A stretch of DNA of 12,445 nucleotides from Asparagopsis taxiformis (Eukaryota; Rhodophyta; Florideophyceae; Bonnemaisoniales; Bonnemaisoniaceae), in the NCBI GenBank assembly GCA_030407315.1, contig JALQPE010001140.1, positions 1 through 12,445 on the forward strand, in the 5' to 3' direction. Positions within the stretch are counted from its first letter, which is position 1; every line of letters begins with the position of its first letter. Position numbers and translations under genes: made by a program. Positions 1-7,508 of the stretch are shown here, piece by piece. Below the pieces are notes generated by a model. That model was not told the origin of the DNA. It worked only from the letters and a program-made list of their open reading frames with translations, and ran no database searches.

Positions 1-47
1 ACCCCAACCCCAACCCCAACCCCAACCCCCAACCCCAACCCCAACCC
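1..47. repeat. Left telomere, C4A2 repeats
   Basis: Seven and a half tandem copies of CCCCAA start the window; one copy (26-30) has five Cs. At the 5' end of the + strand this is the correct polarity for a chromosome end. The repeat type matches oligohymenophorean ciliates. Unique sequence begins at 48. Confidence 0.97.
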
Positions 48-141
48 ATCATCTTAATACTATGCCTTGAACTATTCGATTTAATAGCAGATTGATGATA
101 GATATTTTATGTTCACTGAATATCAAGTAATGAGTGCTTCA

Positions 142-1102
142 TCACATGTTCTCGTCCATATCTTCCTCAAAATCCAAATCATGAAGATCTGGGTCATCGT
201 GTTCCATATCGTCATGATCAATGTCATCATCGAATCTGTCATTGCGGCCTCCTCGAGGTTCATCCCTTTAACTTTCTGCGCGATCACCACCTCTCCTGCC
301 TCTGGGATTTCTTCTCCCACCTCCGTTTCCTCGATTGGGATTTCTTACCCTGTCTCGTCTACTCTCGACCTGGCTCTCTGGCCCATCTTATAGACCCGTG
401 CTTCTGACTCTTCTAAAGGTTAACGCAGTTGGTCTATTCCTTTTCCTATTTCTAGCAGATTTATCGCGTTTTCCTCCTCCTAAACCTGCTCTTCTGCCAG
501 TTCTTCTTTTTCGACCTCCTTCTTTTTTCCCGCCGGATCTCCTACCACCTGCTCTTCCGAGGCCTTTTTTGTTTCTGCTTTTTCTGCTCAGCCTTGCACC
601 TTTGGAAGCCCTCCTTGTTTTTGACTTTCCACCTTTGGAAGTATTTCTTCTCAGGCTTCCTAGCCTCTTCTCCTACTTTGACTCCTATTTTGTCCACCTC
701 TTTGCCTTTCAGAATTGGCTCTTGTCCGTCCTGAATTTCTTGCTGGCGTAGCTCTGCCAACAAGTCCACTTGCGCTCCTACTTCTTCCCTGTCTCCCTCC
801 TCTTTCTCGGATTTCTGGTTCTTCGTCTATGTCTGCGTCCCTGCTTCCTCCTTCTCTTGCCGGTCGAGCTATTCTTCTCGGCCTTGCCCTTCCTCTTGAC
901 TCGAAGAAAGCCTCTGTGTCAGCATCATCTTCCTCGTCTCCTCCTCGCCCCTTCTCCGGCCTGATCCACCTCTTTAGTTCTGGGCATTACCAGATGTCCT
1001 ATCTCTCAGTCCAGATCGGGTTCTTGAGAAGCTTGGTCTATCCTGACGTCTCTGGCACTCAGCCATCACTCCCAGGAGTCCTAACAACAAAGCTACCCTC
1101 AT
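142..1102 (-). CDS. Secreted charged low-complexity protein, family member 1
   Basis: The start is ATG at 1102, giving MRVALLLGLLGVMAECQ, a short secretion signal almost identical to those of the genes at 5256, 6192 and 7104. The rest is a Gln/Arg/Lys/Glu-rich chain with in-frame TAA/TAG read as Gln and no TGA for about 270 codons. That frame would close at TGA 284-286. I prefer a 19-nt GT-AG intron at 330-348 (starts GTAAG), which moves into the frame running through an Arg/Gly stretch and an acidic tail (Asp/Glu/His/Met-rich) to tandem TGA codons at 139-144, giving about 313 residues. Other junctions further upstream are possible because both frames are purine-rich and open. The start and signal are solid; the C-terminal half is uncertain. 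It lies last before the left telomere, with an AAAAGTTCGAT element 47 nt upstream. No function is recognisable. Confidence 0.65.
330..348 (-). other. Candidate 19-nt intron in family member 1
   Basis: On the minus strand the segment starts GTAAG and ends CGAG. Removing it joins two open frames and gains an acidic C-terminus ending in two TGA codons. It lacks the TAAC branch-like sequence seen in the better introns of this window, so it is only a candidate. Confidence 0.35.
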
Positions 1103-1104
1103 CG

Positions 1105-1182
1105 TTATATTATTGCCATTCCATATCGAAAGCTCTATTTCAAAAGACAAAAGTTCGATCAATCCGGAAGTTCGGTCAATTC
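1105..1182 (-). promoter_or_regulatory. Upstream element of family member 1
   Basis: The segment contains AAAAGTTCGATCAATC (1149-1164, + strand reading) and a degenerate second copy, GGAAGTTCGGTCAATTC (1166-1182). Between these and the ATG lies 1105-1133, which matches 7112-7140 upstream of family member 4 at 27 of 29 positions. The same element sits at nearly the same distance from all four secreted-family genes and from none of the other genes, so it is probably their shared promoter. It is a candidate transcription-factor site, not a proven one. Confidence 0.6.
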
Positions 1183-1539
1183 AAATAACAGAAAAACAAT
1201 CCAATAGACTAAGGGTGAAGGAGAAGGCCAATATTCATCAATTCCTTGGATCTCCACTTCATAAAGTACTCTCAAACGAAACAATCTAAATTCATTATTT
1301 TTTTTATTGAACGAAATATGTGCCTTCATTCGCTAGGAATGCTTTCAGCTGGTATTTGCTCGGTAATTTGATCGATCATCGCAATAAAAAAGTAAGCTTC
1401 ATTGGAATGCAAACGTTTGAACGGTATACCAAAATTTGATTTAGAAACAAAAAGTTCGATTAATTGCCTTGTCTATTAAATTTCTTTCAGTAAATAAAAA
1501 ATATTCATACAATTACGATGCAACTAATACATCATTATG
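1183..1539. other. Intergenic; possible relic of a fifth family member
   Basis: No intact gene is seen. A further AAAAAGTTCGATTAATT copy occurs at 1449-1465. A minus-strand ATG lies 47 nt away at 1402 and opens MKLTFLLR before a TGA at 1376-1378. The spacing equals that of the real family members, so this may be a decayed copy or a spare regulatory copy. The remainder is A/T-rich and shows nothing else. Confidence 0.3.
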
Positions 1540-2586
1540 TCAAGGTCCTCTTCTGGGGCAGCATGTTAACTTGTGATAGTCTTTTCCATGTTGAATGCAG
1601 TTATCACTGCAGTAGAATGCATCTCTGCACCTACATACCACTATTTTTTTGTCCAGCTCTCTTGAACAGAAATCACATTTCTTAACCTTATCTGAGAGCT
1701 GCCATTTCTCTCCTTTGTTTTTAATTTCAACTAAGTATGGCTGGCTTGATGTCTCAAGAACAGGCATCACTCTGGCTAGTGTACCTATATCCGAATATGC
1801 TATGTCCCTGGTGATCCCGTCGAAATCGTCATAGTACTCATCGTAGATTCTCCACATTCTGCCCTCAGCACCCTTCCACTTTGGATTTTGCATCTTCACT
1901 TTTCTGATGAACTCATCAACTGAGGCAATCTCAGCTGATTTGAATGTGCTGGGCTCTGTTATGTCTTCAATGTCCTTCAGTACACCCTTATCGAATGCCA
2001 GGTACTGATAAGTTTTAGTGACATTGAATGTTTCATTGGTGAGTTCGTTGAGTTCTGCATGTATTCCCTCTAGATAGCTTTTTGCCCTTTCTTTAACTTC
2101 CTTCACATCACACTTTGACTCGTATCCAGGTTTCTTCAGCATTAGTTCCTATTGCACTTTACTGATTAACTTTCCTGTCACTTCTCCTGCTTTGCTGTGA
2201 TACACCATCTTCAGTAAGGTCCGTTGGTTCTTCTCCAAACCATAATTGCTCCTATCCAGCATTAGGTTCTCCTTCTTTAGGGATAGCAGGTCTATTGCCT
2301 CATCAAGCATTTTCTCAATTTCTCGATAAGCATTTTATACTGATAGGGGAATGAGTGTCCTCTGAGATAGAACTCTCTTGACCACTCCTTAAGCCGATGC
2401 GACGTTGCATTTTGGATGCTATTTCTTTGTGCATTGACATTGTTATTAGCATATCGCGACTGGCTCCCGACACTGAGGGTTTGTACACAGGAAAGTAGCA
2501 GTTTTGGTACTCGTAGAGCACCTGAGTTGACTCAGGATGAAATTTGGGGTGAGGGTCTTCTGTTCAACTTCGTAATCGGCCTCCAT
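1540..2586 (-). CDS. Cys/His-module, helical, MYND zinc-finger protein
   Basis: This is a 348-residue protein from ATG 2586 to TGA 1540-1542, reading TAA/TAG at about six positions (for example 2149, 2335, 2389, 2419, 2443, 2446) as Gln. Residues 23-59 form a Cys/His cluster with spacing C-x10-C-x4-C-x6-C-x3-C-x-C-x3-H-x2-C, reminiscent of a B-box but not a standard one. Residues about 80-170 are charged and probably helical. The C-terminus (304-342) is a MYND zinc finger with all eight ligands visible: C304, C307, C318, C320, C326, C330, H338 and C342; the segment FYCSDNC is typical. MYND domains bind proline-rich peptides, so a scaffold or regulatory role in cytosol or nucleus is inferred. 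The N-terminal half is paralogous to the TLDc gene at 3591-4738. It is divergent from the gene at 2660. Confidence 0.85.
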
Positions 2587-2659
2587 TTATGTAAATATGC
2601 ACTATAAATGTTGCCTGGAAAAATACATAATCAATTTTATTATTGGGAAACTATTGGAA
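2587..2659. promoter_or_regulatory. Divergent promoter, 73 nt
   Basis: Only 73 nt separate the start codons of the minus-strand MYND gene and the plus-strand secreted gene. The segment is A/T-rich and contains TATAAAT near 2603. Both transcription starts must lie here unless leaders are very short. It lacks the GTTCGAT element. Confidence 0.5.
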
Positions 2660-3305
2660 ATGAAAAGAATTCTGAACTTGGTGTTTTTATCCCTCCTGGT
2701 ACTTGGGTTGATGGCCCAACCTAGGAATCCCCTTGCAGCTGATGAGAAAGGTACATTTGTTGTTAACTGTAGTTCCTGCTGAATAGGAAGTGCATGTTCC
2801 TCGGAATCCTTCCAGGCCTGTTTCGACCGTCTAGGTGTCCAAATTACCTGAGTACTAGCTGGCCAATGTGGTTTTCTAGGCCAATTTATTCTTTGCCCGG
2901 GAGTACTGTGACAGGTGTAAGTCTCTCCGATACTTCGCCTTCAGGATTGGAGATAGGTACCTGACTGAGCAGGGGACCTTTTCCTCTTGGCAGACTGCAT
3001 CCAGCCCATCCAATGAGCAGTTGTTTGAGGGTGTGGAGAATGTGGACATGACATGGTCATTCAAGTCCAGGACCAACAACAAGTTCCTGAGAGCCATCAA
3101 TGCCACCACCATCGACTTCTACTCTCTGAAGACCAGCCAGACTAGGTTCTACATTGAGAGACATGGAGCACATGTTCACATCCAATCAGGACACTACCTC
3201 ACCAACTACTGGATCAACTCAGGAGGGAACCTAGGCATGATCATGGGAGCCTCCAGCATCATCGTAGAGCACTGGCCCAGCAGACAGTGGGGATGGAACT
3301 GGTGA
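2660..3305 (+). CDS. Secreted protein, possible beta-trefoil (fascin-like) fold
   Basis: Exon 1 (2660-2750) encodes the signal peptide MKRILNLVFLSLLVLGLMAQ. A 22-nt intron (2751-2772) then restores an open frame running to TGA 3303-3305, giving 207 residues. The mature part has a CxxC (CDRC) and repeating motifs of the type RIGDRYLTEQG, NNKFLRAINATT and IQSGHYLTNYW, about 45 residues apart, each a G/N-x-[YF]-L pattern as in beta-trefoil proteins such as fascin or actin-cross-linking domains. The fold call is pattern-based and tentative. An extracellular, surface or vesicle-content role is inferred from the signal peptide. In-frame TAG codons are read as Gln. It is the only plus-strand gene in the left cluster and uses a different signal sequence from the four-member family. 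Confidence 0.8.
2751..2772 (+). other. 22-nt intron
   Basis: The segment starts GTACATTT and ends TTAACTGTAG, with a TTAAC branch-like sequence just before the acceptor. Retaining it gives a TGA shortly after the signal peptide; removing it fuses signal and mature protein in one frame (phase 1). Confidence 0.85.
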
Positions 3306-3590
3306 ACACTTATGATCCCTATATACCCCTCAATCCAACACTCAAAGAAAGTATGTCTGTTAAGACACACTAAAAACAAATACAAAAGGGGGTGGGAATC
3401 AGAGGGGAAGGGTATCAGACATATCGGCCTTAAAATCAAGGCAATTTCTATTTAATATTCTGGGGGAGGCTGAGAGGAAAGGGAGAATATAAATCTAATT
3501 TAAAAGTTAGATTAAAACCAGTAAAATATGTGAAATCAAAAGGGGGTGAATCGAGTATTAATTCAAGAATAATCTTTGCATATGCATTGA
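3306..3590. other. Convergent 3' intergenic region
   Basis: These 285 nt lie between two gene ends that face each other. The region is A/G-rich on the + strand with several runs of G and holds no convincing gene or repeat. It probably contains both 3' UTRs. Confidence 0.5.
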
Positions 3591-4738
3591 TCAGAAGCAG
3601 ATCCGATACACTTCGTATTCCTTGACCCTGGCTTTCTTGGAAGAACTGCCACACAGCTTTCTCGCCCTGTCTCCTTCAATAATCATATTAGGTTGTTCTT
3701 TGGGGTAGTAAGAGTCATCAACACGGAAAAGGCACTCCTGAACATCGCAGCTATCAACGATAGAAATTTCCAGTTTATCGCCTCCTCCATAACCACTGTT
3801 TCCAGCCGTATACTCAAACCCGAAAGCTTTTTCTCCATAGTTGACGAAACTTTTGTCTTTGTCTTTAGGATATAGAGTAATCTTATTGGTCAAAGAAAAT
3901 ACGCAGGTTCTTCTTGTTGTGTCGCTTTATATTCAGACTGGTTCTCCCAAGGAAGAGGAGTAAATGCTCCTAAAATCTGACCATGCTCAGTTTTGATCAC
4001 AATGACAGTCGGAGCTTTCTGCTTGCATACTTAATTGAATTTTTGGATCGAGAAGCCGTTTTAACTTGCTCGGAAGACAAGTTCTAGCCTTTAGATTGAG
4101 TGTGAAAACTGCTTTGCAATCACATCAACAACGAATTTCTCATCCTCAGCTTTCTTCACGATGACAGAATCCATTTTTAGAGTTTAAGTGGTCTTATCAC
4201 TCAAACGTCTGTACCTTTCCAGTAGTGCTTAAGTACTGCTTCCGAGTGAAGACTGCTCATCCTTTAGAGTTTCTTCTGATATCCAAGTATAAGTAGTAGC
4301 AGAAGATAGGCTTCTTCCAACTTTACTTACTAGTTCTCCTGTCAGTTTCTAGAACTACCTGTTTGAGATGGCTTGATAGAGTTCAGTCTCGGCATCACCC
4401 AAATTATGGAACTCCATTTTGTGTTTGATTGACTCCATATCTATGGATAGTTTGTCGATCAGATTATAGTACATCTTTTCGATCGTCATGTAGGATTTCT
4501 GGACATTTTCTGGCACATTCTCCTTCTTCTTCTGAACTTTTTGAAGGAACTGTTTGGTTTTGAAGAAGGAGCATCCAAGGTGGTCGGATGCACATTAGCA
4601 GGATTAGTTCCCGCAAAGGATGGCATTGTTGGTGCACTCACTCGAGTTGCAGAATTCCTTGGCAGCCTTCTTTGAGCAGCAGTAGAGCTGGCTCGCATGC
4701 TCCATGAGATCTGGATTTCTGTCGCTTACTTCCTCCAT
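3591..4738 (-). CDS. Cys/His-module plus TLDc-domain protein, apparent frameshift
   Basis: From ATG 4738 the frame gives a Cys/His module at residues 20-56 (C-x9-C-x4-C-x6-C-x4-C-x-C-x3-H-x2-C), paralogous to that of the MYND gene; a helical region including LTGELVSKV (the paralogue has VTGKLISKV); and from about residue 195 a TLDc domain (PTVIVIKTEHGQILGAFTPLPW, FGFEY, YGGGDKLEISI, VKEYEVYRICF). TLDc proteins are linked to oxidation resistance and to V-ATPase binding. The frame runs into TGA at 3890-3892, right after AYF, while the conserved continuation FSLTNK lies in the -1 frame and runs to TGA 3591-3593. The cause could be a one-base loss in the T run 3896-3899, true -1 frameshifting, or a 26-nt intron upstream that would delete a conserved-looking segment. 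Total about 382 residues. TAA/TAG are read as Gln. Confidence 0.8.
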
Positions 4739-4893
4739 ACCAACTAATTTCTAATAGATCTGGATTTATTGACTCCCTTTTAGTACCCAAAAGTCTAGGA
4801 TATATCTTAGTACAGTATTAAATAAAACTAGTTTCGAACTAATGTGAGTGATAGTTAAAGAGTTGATATCAGAATCAATATCAAGATTTGATG
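4739..4893. promoter_or_regulatory. Upstream region of TLDc gene
   Basis: This A/T-rich gap separates the TLDc start from the end of family member 2. It holds the TLDc promoter by position. No GTTCGAT copy is present, which separates it from the secreted-family promoters. Confidence 0.35.
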
Positions 4894-5256
4894 TCAATAT
4901 CCATGGTAGGATCGCCCTCTATAAGCTCTTCGATTGATAGATCGGCTATTTGAGCCTCCCCATCTTGGTCGATGTGGTTTAACACTGTTTCTTGGTCGAT
5001 TGTGTCTGAAACTATTTCTTGGTCGGTATTGCAGAGAACGAGAAGAGTGACGAACGCCTGAATGTCGAAGAGGACGAGGAGAGCGAGGGGAGCGAGGAGG
5101 ACGAAGAGCTGATCTAGAATGAAAACTTCTTGATCTCGTCTGCCGATAATTACTGCTTGGTTGACGGCTGCTTGTGGTTGCCTTTGATGAAGAGCCTCCA
5201 CTACCCCAGCAGTAGGATCCTGCTCCAAGTAAGCCCAGCAGGCAAAATACTCTCAT
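4894..5256 (-). CDS. Secreted Arg/Ser-rich protein, family member 2
   Basis: This is a 120-residue protein from ATG 5256 to TGA 4894-4896 with no in-frame TAA/TAG. The signal is MRVFCLLGLLGAGSYCWG, matching the other family members, including the Cys at 16 and Trp at 17. The mature chain is Ser/Arg/Pro/Gly-rich with repeated short motifs (RPPRSPRSPRP, YRPRNSF, HNRPRNSV) and ends in GRSYHGY. It is strongly basic and likely disordered. The GGAAAAAGTTCGATCA element lies 42 nt upstream of the start. Function is unknown; basic secreted proteins in ciliates can be secretory-granule or surface components, but nothing here proves that. Confidence 0.8.
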   Translation of the reverse strand: MRVFCLLGLLGAGSYCWGSGGSSSKATTSSRQPSSNYRQTRSRSFHSRSALRPPRSPRSPRPLRHSGVRHSSRSLQYRPRNSFRHNRPRNSVKPHRPRWGGSNSRSINRRAYRGRSYHGY

Positions 5257-5297
5257 TAATATTTCTATAGGTTTTCTAATCGGGCCCAGTTTTTAAA

Positions 5298-5313
5298 GGA
5301 AAAAGTTCGATCA
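5298..5313 (-). promoter_or_regulatory. GTTCGAT element upstream of family member 2
   Basis: GGAAAAAGTTCGATCA (+ strand reading) begins 42 nt from the ATG at 5256. A single copy is present, with no clear second copy. Confidence 0.55.
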
Positions 5314-5736
5314 CCATCAAAACATCAATCATACATGTCTTAATTTCTGTTGCTGAAATACAGACAGGACAGACTGCCTTTCCAATAACAAGCTCTGAAA
5401 ACCTCAGCCAGAAGAGTATGCTCATTATCTGCGCCTAAATCATGAAATAATAATGATTAATCTGCTTCCTTCTTTTCTATTGCATCTTATTTTAAATTAG
5501 CCTTATTTGATGATGTTTTTCTCCCAACATAAAATTTACCATCAAGAAAAGTTCAGAGACCAATGTTAGAAGTACGACAGCTTGTATTCACTTTGTAAAG
5601 CTGGTATGATTAAAGATATTGATTTAGAGTAATCCCTACTCAGAGCACTGATCAGACAGATGACATAAGTAGAAATGGTCGTGATTAATAGTCATTACTG
5701 ATATCAGGGAGTCTTCCACCATCATTGACTGTTGTT
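5314..5736. other. Intergenic region without recognisable gene
   Basis: I read both strands and found no signal-peptide start, no long TGA-free frame with protein-like composition, and no RNA gene. Only the promoter region of family member 2 and the 3' end of member 3 flank it. Confidence 0.4.
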
Positions 5737-6192
5737 TCATCTTCTACCTAGTCCCTTCTACTCTCTTCGTCGTAGTTTTCTCGCTTTTCTTTGTGCTTTG
5801 GTAAGTCCCTTTTTGCCTCTTCTTCTTCTGTTATTTTTCCCCTTGTTGCCACTTTGGTTATTTCTTCTCCTGCCTCCTCGCTGCTAGTTGTCTTGGTCTT
5901 GCACCCGGTCATCCCTATCGTCATTTCCCCTTGAATATTCTGACATCTCATAGTCATCTTATTATGCCATATCATAAGGAGTTTCTTCCCTTCCCGAATA
6001 ATCATCGTCCCTCCTGTTAAGGGAGCTTCTTGACCTTGGGTAATTTGTACTGGAACGAGCTCCTCCCGTGTTTAGGGAACGTTCTGACGTCCTTCGAGAA
6101 TTATCATGACTGCGATATTTATCGGATGATGTGGTTCTTGACCAACAATGAGATAGAACGCCAAGTGCACCGAGTAGCAGTAGAGCTTTCAT
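5737..6192 (-). CDS. Secreted charged protein, family member 3
   Basis: This is a 151-residue protein from ATG 6192 to TGA 5737-5739. TAA/TAG codons at 5962, 5959, 5884 and 5758 are read as Gln. The signal is MKALLLLGALGVLSHCWS. The mature chain has a Ser/Arg-rich first half, an acidic middle (residues about 77-102, DDYEMSEYSGG and NDDRDDR) and a strongly basic end, KGLTKAQRKARKLRRRE. The basic segment resembles KRLTRAERLQMK in member 4, so these two keep a recognisable C-terminal core as well as the signal. Two GTTCGAT copies lie upstream. Confidence 0.85.
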
Positions 6193-6244
6193 GACTGTTC
6201 AATATTATTAATAGTTCAGCATCGAAAGAAAGCCTGATTTAAAT

Positions 6245-6285
6245 GGAAAAAGTTCGATTAATCAAAACAATAAAAGTTCGATTCC
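6245..6285 (-). promoter_or_regulatory. Double GTTCGAT element upstream of family member 3
   Basis: GGAAAAAGTTCGATTAATC (6245-6263) is followed by AAAAGTTCGATTCC (6272-6285), with GTTCGAT cores 24 nt apart in the same orientation. The first begins 53 nt from the ATG. The flank GAAAGCCTGATTTAAATGG also matches the region before member 4. Confidence 0.6.
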
Positions 6286-6471
6286 ATGTTTTAAATAAAA
6301 ACAAGGTTTCTATGCGGACGATAGCCTCTTACAAGGATATCTCCGTTCATTTCATAGAAACAAACTGCTTTTCTTCGTAGTTTAGTAAATGATGATGAGG
6401 GTGAGTATTGGATGGATGTTTGTTTGCAAGAAAAGCAATATGATCACATGTTTTTTCCCTTCAGTAGCCGA

Positions 6472-7104
6472 TCAATCCATATGAGGAAAAGGGCATTCCG
6501 TGCATTCAGGTTCGGGAGCATGATTGTTCCTGTCCCTACCTTTCCCTCTTGACTTATGAGTCCCTGCTCTTTCTGTTTCTCCTAGGTTATTTTTTCCTGC
6601 TCTTCTTCCTCTTCTGCTGGCTTTCTCTGCCTCTCTTTCCCTTTTCCTCTCTTGTCTTTCTTGTCTTCTCTGTTATTTCATTTATAGCCTTTCTGCTCTT
6701 GTGAGCCTTTTTCTGGGACTTTTTTAATTGTTTTCCCCTCTGTTGCCTGATCTCCTTCTTCCGTCGTTGCCTACATCTCTTCCCTCACTGGACTTTCTTT
6801 CCTGTGGACAGTTCTTGCATCCCCTTCCTGAGCAATTGGGACAGGTTTCATCTCCAAAATCTTCCTCCTAATCATGATAATCCGACTCATCCTCGTCATT
6901 AATGTCTCCACCCCCGTAATAGCTGTCCACTTAATAGTCAGCATCTTGAGGGTCATCATATTAGCCTGGATAATGGTCATCATGGCTATGGTGACTCATC
7001 GATTGAACTTCGGAATCATCACTGCGGTTAATACTCTTGGGTTTGGATCTTCCCCAACAATTCGACAACACCCCAAGGGCACCCAAAATTAACAGACCTC
7101 TCAT
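6472..7104 (-). CDS. Secreted charged protein with CxxC motifs, family member 4
   Basis: This is a 210-residue protein from ATG 7104 to TGA 6472-6474, with TAA/TAG read as Gln (for example 6961, 6931, 6868, 6724, 6682, 6673). The signal is MRGLLILGALGVLSNCWGR. Domains in order: a His/Asp/Ser region, an acidic Tyr/Gly/Asp-rich region, a Cys cluster CPNCSGRGCKNC that resembles half of a DnaJ-type zinc finger, a long basic Arg/Gln/Glu helix-like stretch starting KRLTRAERLQMK, and a C-terminal CTECPFPH. The Cys pairs suggest metal binding or disulfides in a secreted protein. It is the largest member of the three-gene tandem (with members 2 and 3). Function is unknown. Confidence 0.85.
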
Positions 7105-7111
7105 CGCTGCT

Positions 7112-7190
7112 TTATATTATTGCCATTCCAAATAGAAAGCCTAATTTAAAAGGAAAAAGTTCGATAAATCAAGTACAAATGTTCGATCGA
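7112..7190 (-). promoter_or_regulatory. Upstream element of family member 4
   Basis: TATATTATTGCCATTCCA and flanks (7112-7140) match 1105-1133 at 27 of 29 positions. Next come GGAAAAAGTTCGATAAATC (7152-7170) and AAATGTTCGATCG (7178-7190), cores 22 nt apart. Distance from ATG to first motif is about 48 nt. Confidence 0.6.
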
Positions 7191-7508
7191 AATTTAAAAA
7201 TGAAGGTCCACACAAGTCAGAACTCTTTCAAAGAAGGTGATACACAGCTGAAAGTAGCTAAACATTCATGTTACAGTTTCTTGAGCACCATCAGTTCAAA
7301 AGGAAGTACCATTAATTTCATTTCGAGAGAAAAATATCAAAAACTGGATAAATGAGATTAAGCTTGCGATGGCTTGCAACTGATTAATGTCCTTGAGTTA
7401 GTCGTCAATCATTTTGGTTCAATATTACTCCAGAATCAACTCCAATAAGGATCAATATTAGGTTATTCTATATTCGATATTAATATTTAAATCAGGCAAT
7501 TTCATTGA
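7191..7508. other. Divergent intergenic region
   Basis: This segment lies between family member 4 (minus) and the LETM1-like gene (plus). It is A/T-rich near 7460-7500 (ATTCGATATTAATATTTAAAT), where the LETM1-like promoter is expected. No gene was found. Confidence 0.4.

Noticed and set aside
335..964. Long plus-strand open frames rich in Leu/Phe/Pro
   Set aside because: They are the complement of the purine-rich minus-strand gene; they lack a plausible start context and look like pyrimidine-run artefacts.
4881..5228. Second minus-strand frame starting MEQDPTAGV over family member 2
   Set aside because: It lacks the family leader and the upstream-element spacing; the overlapping frame with the leader explains the region.
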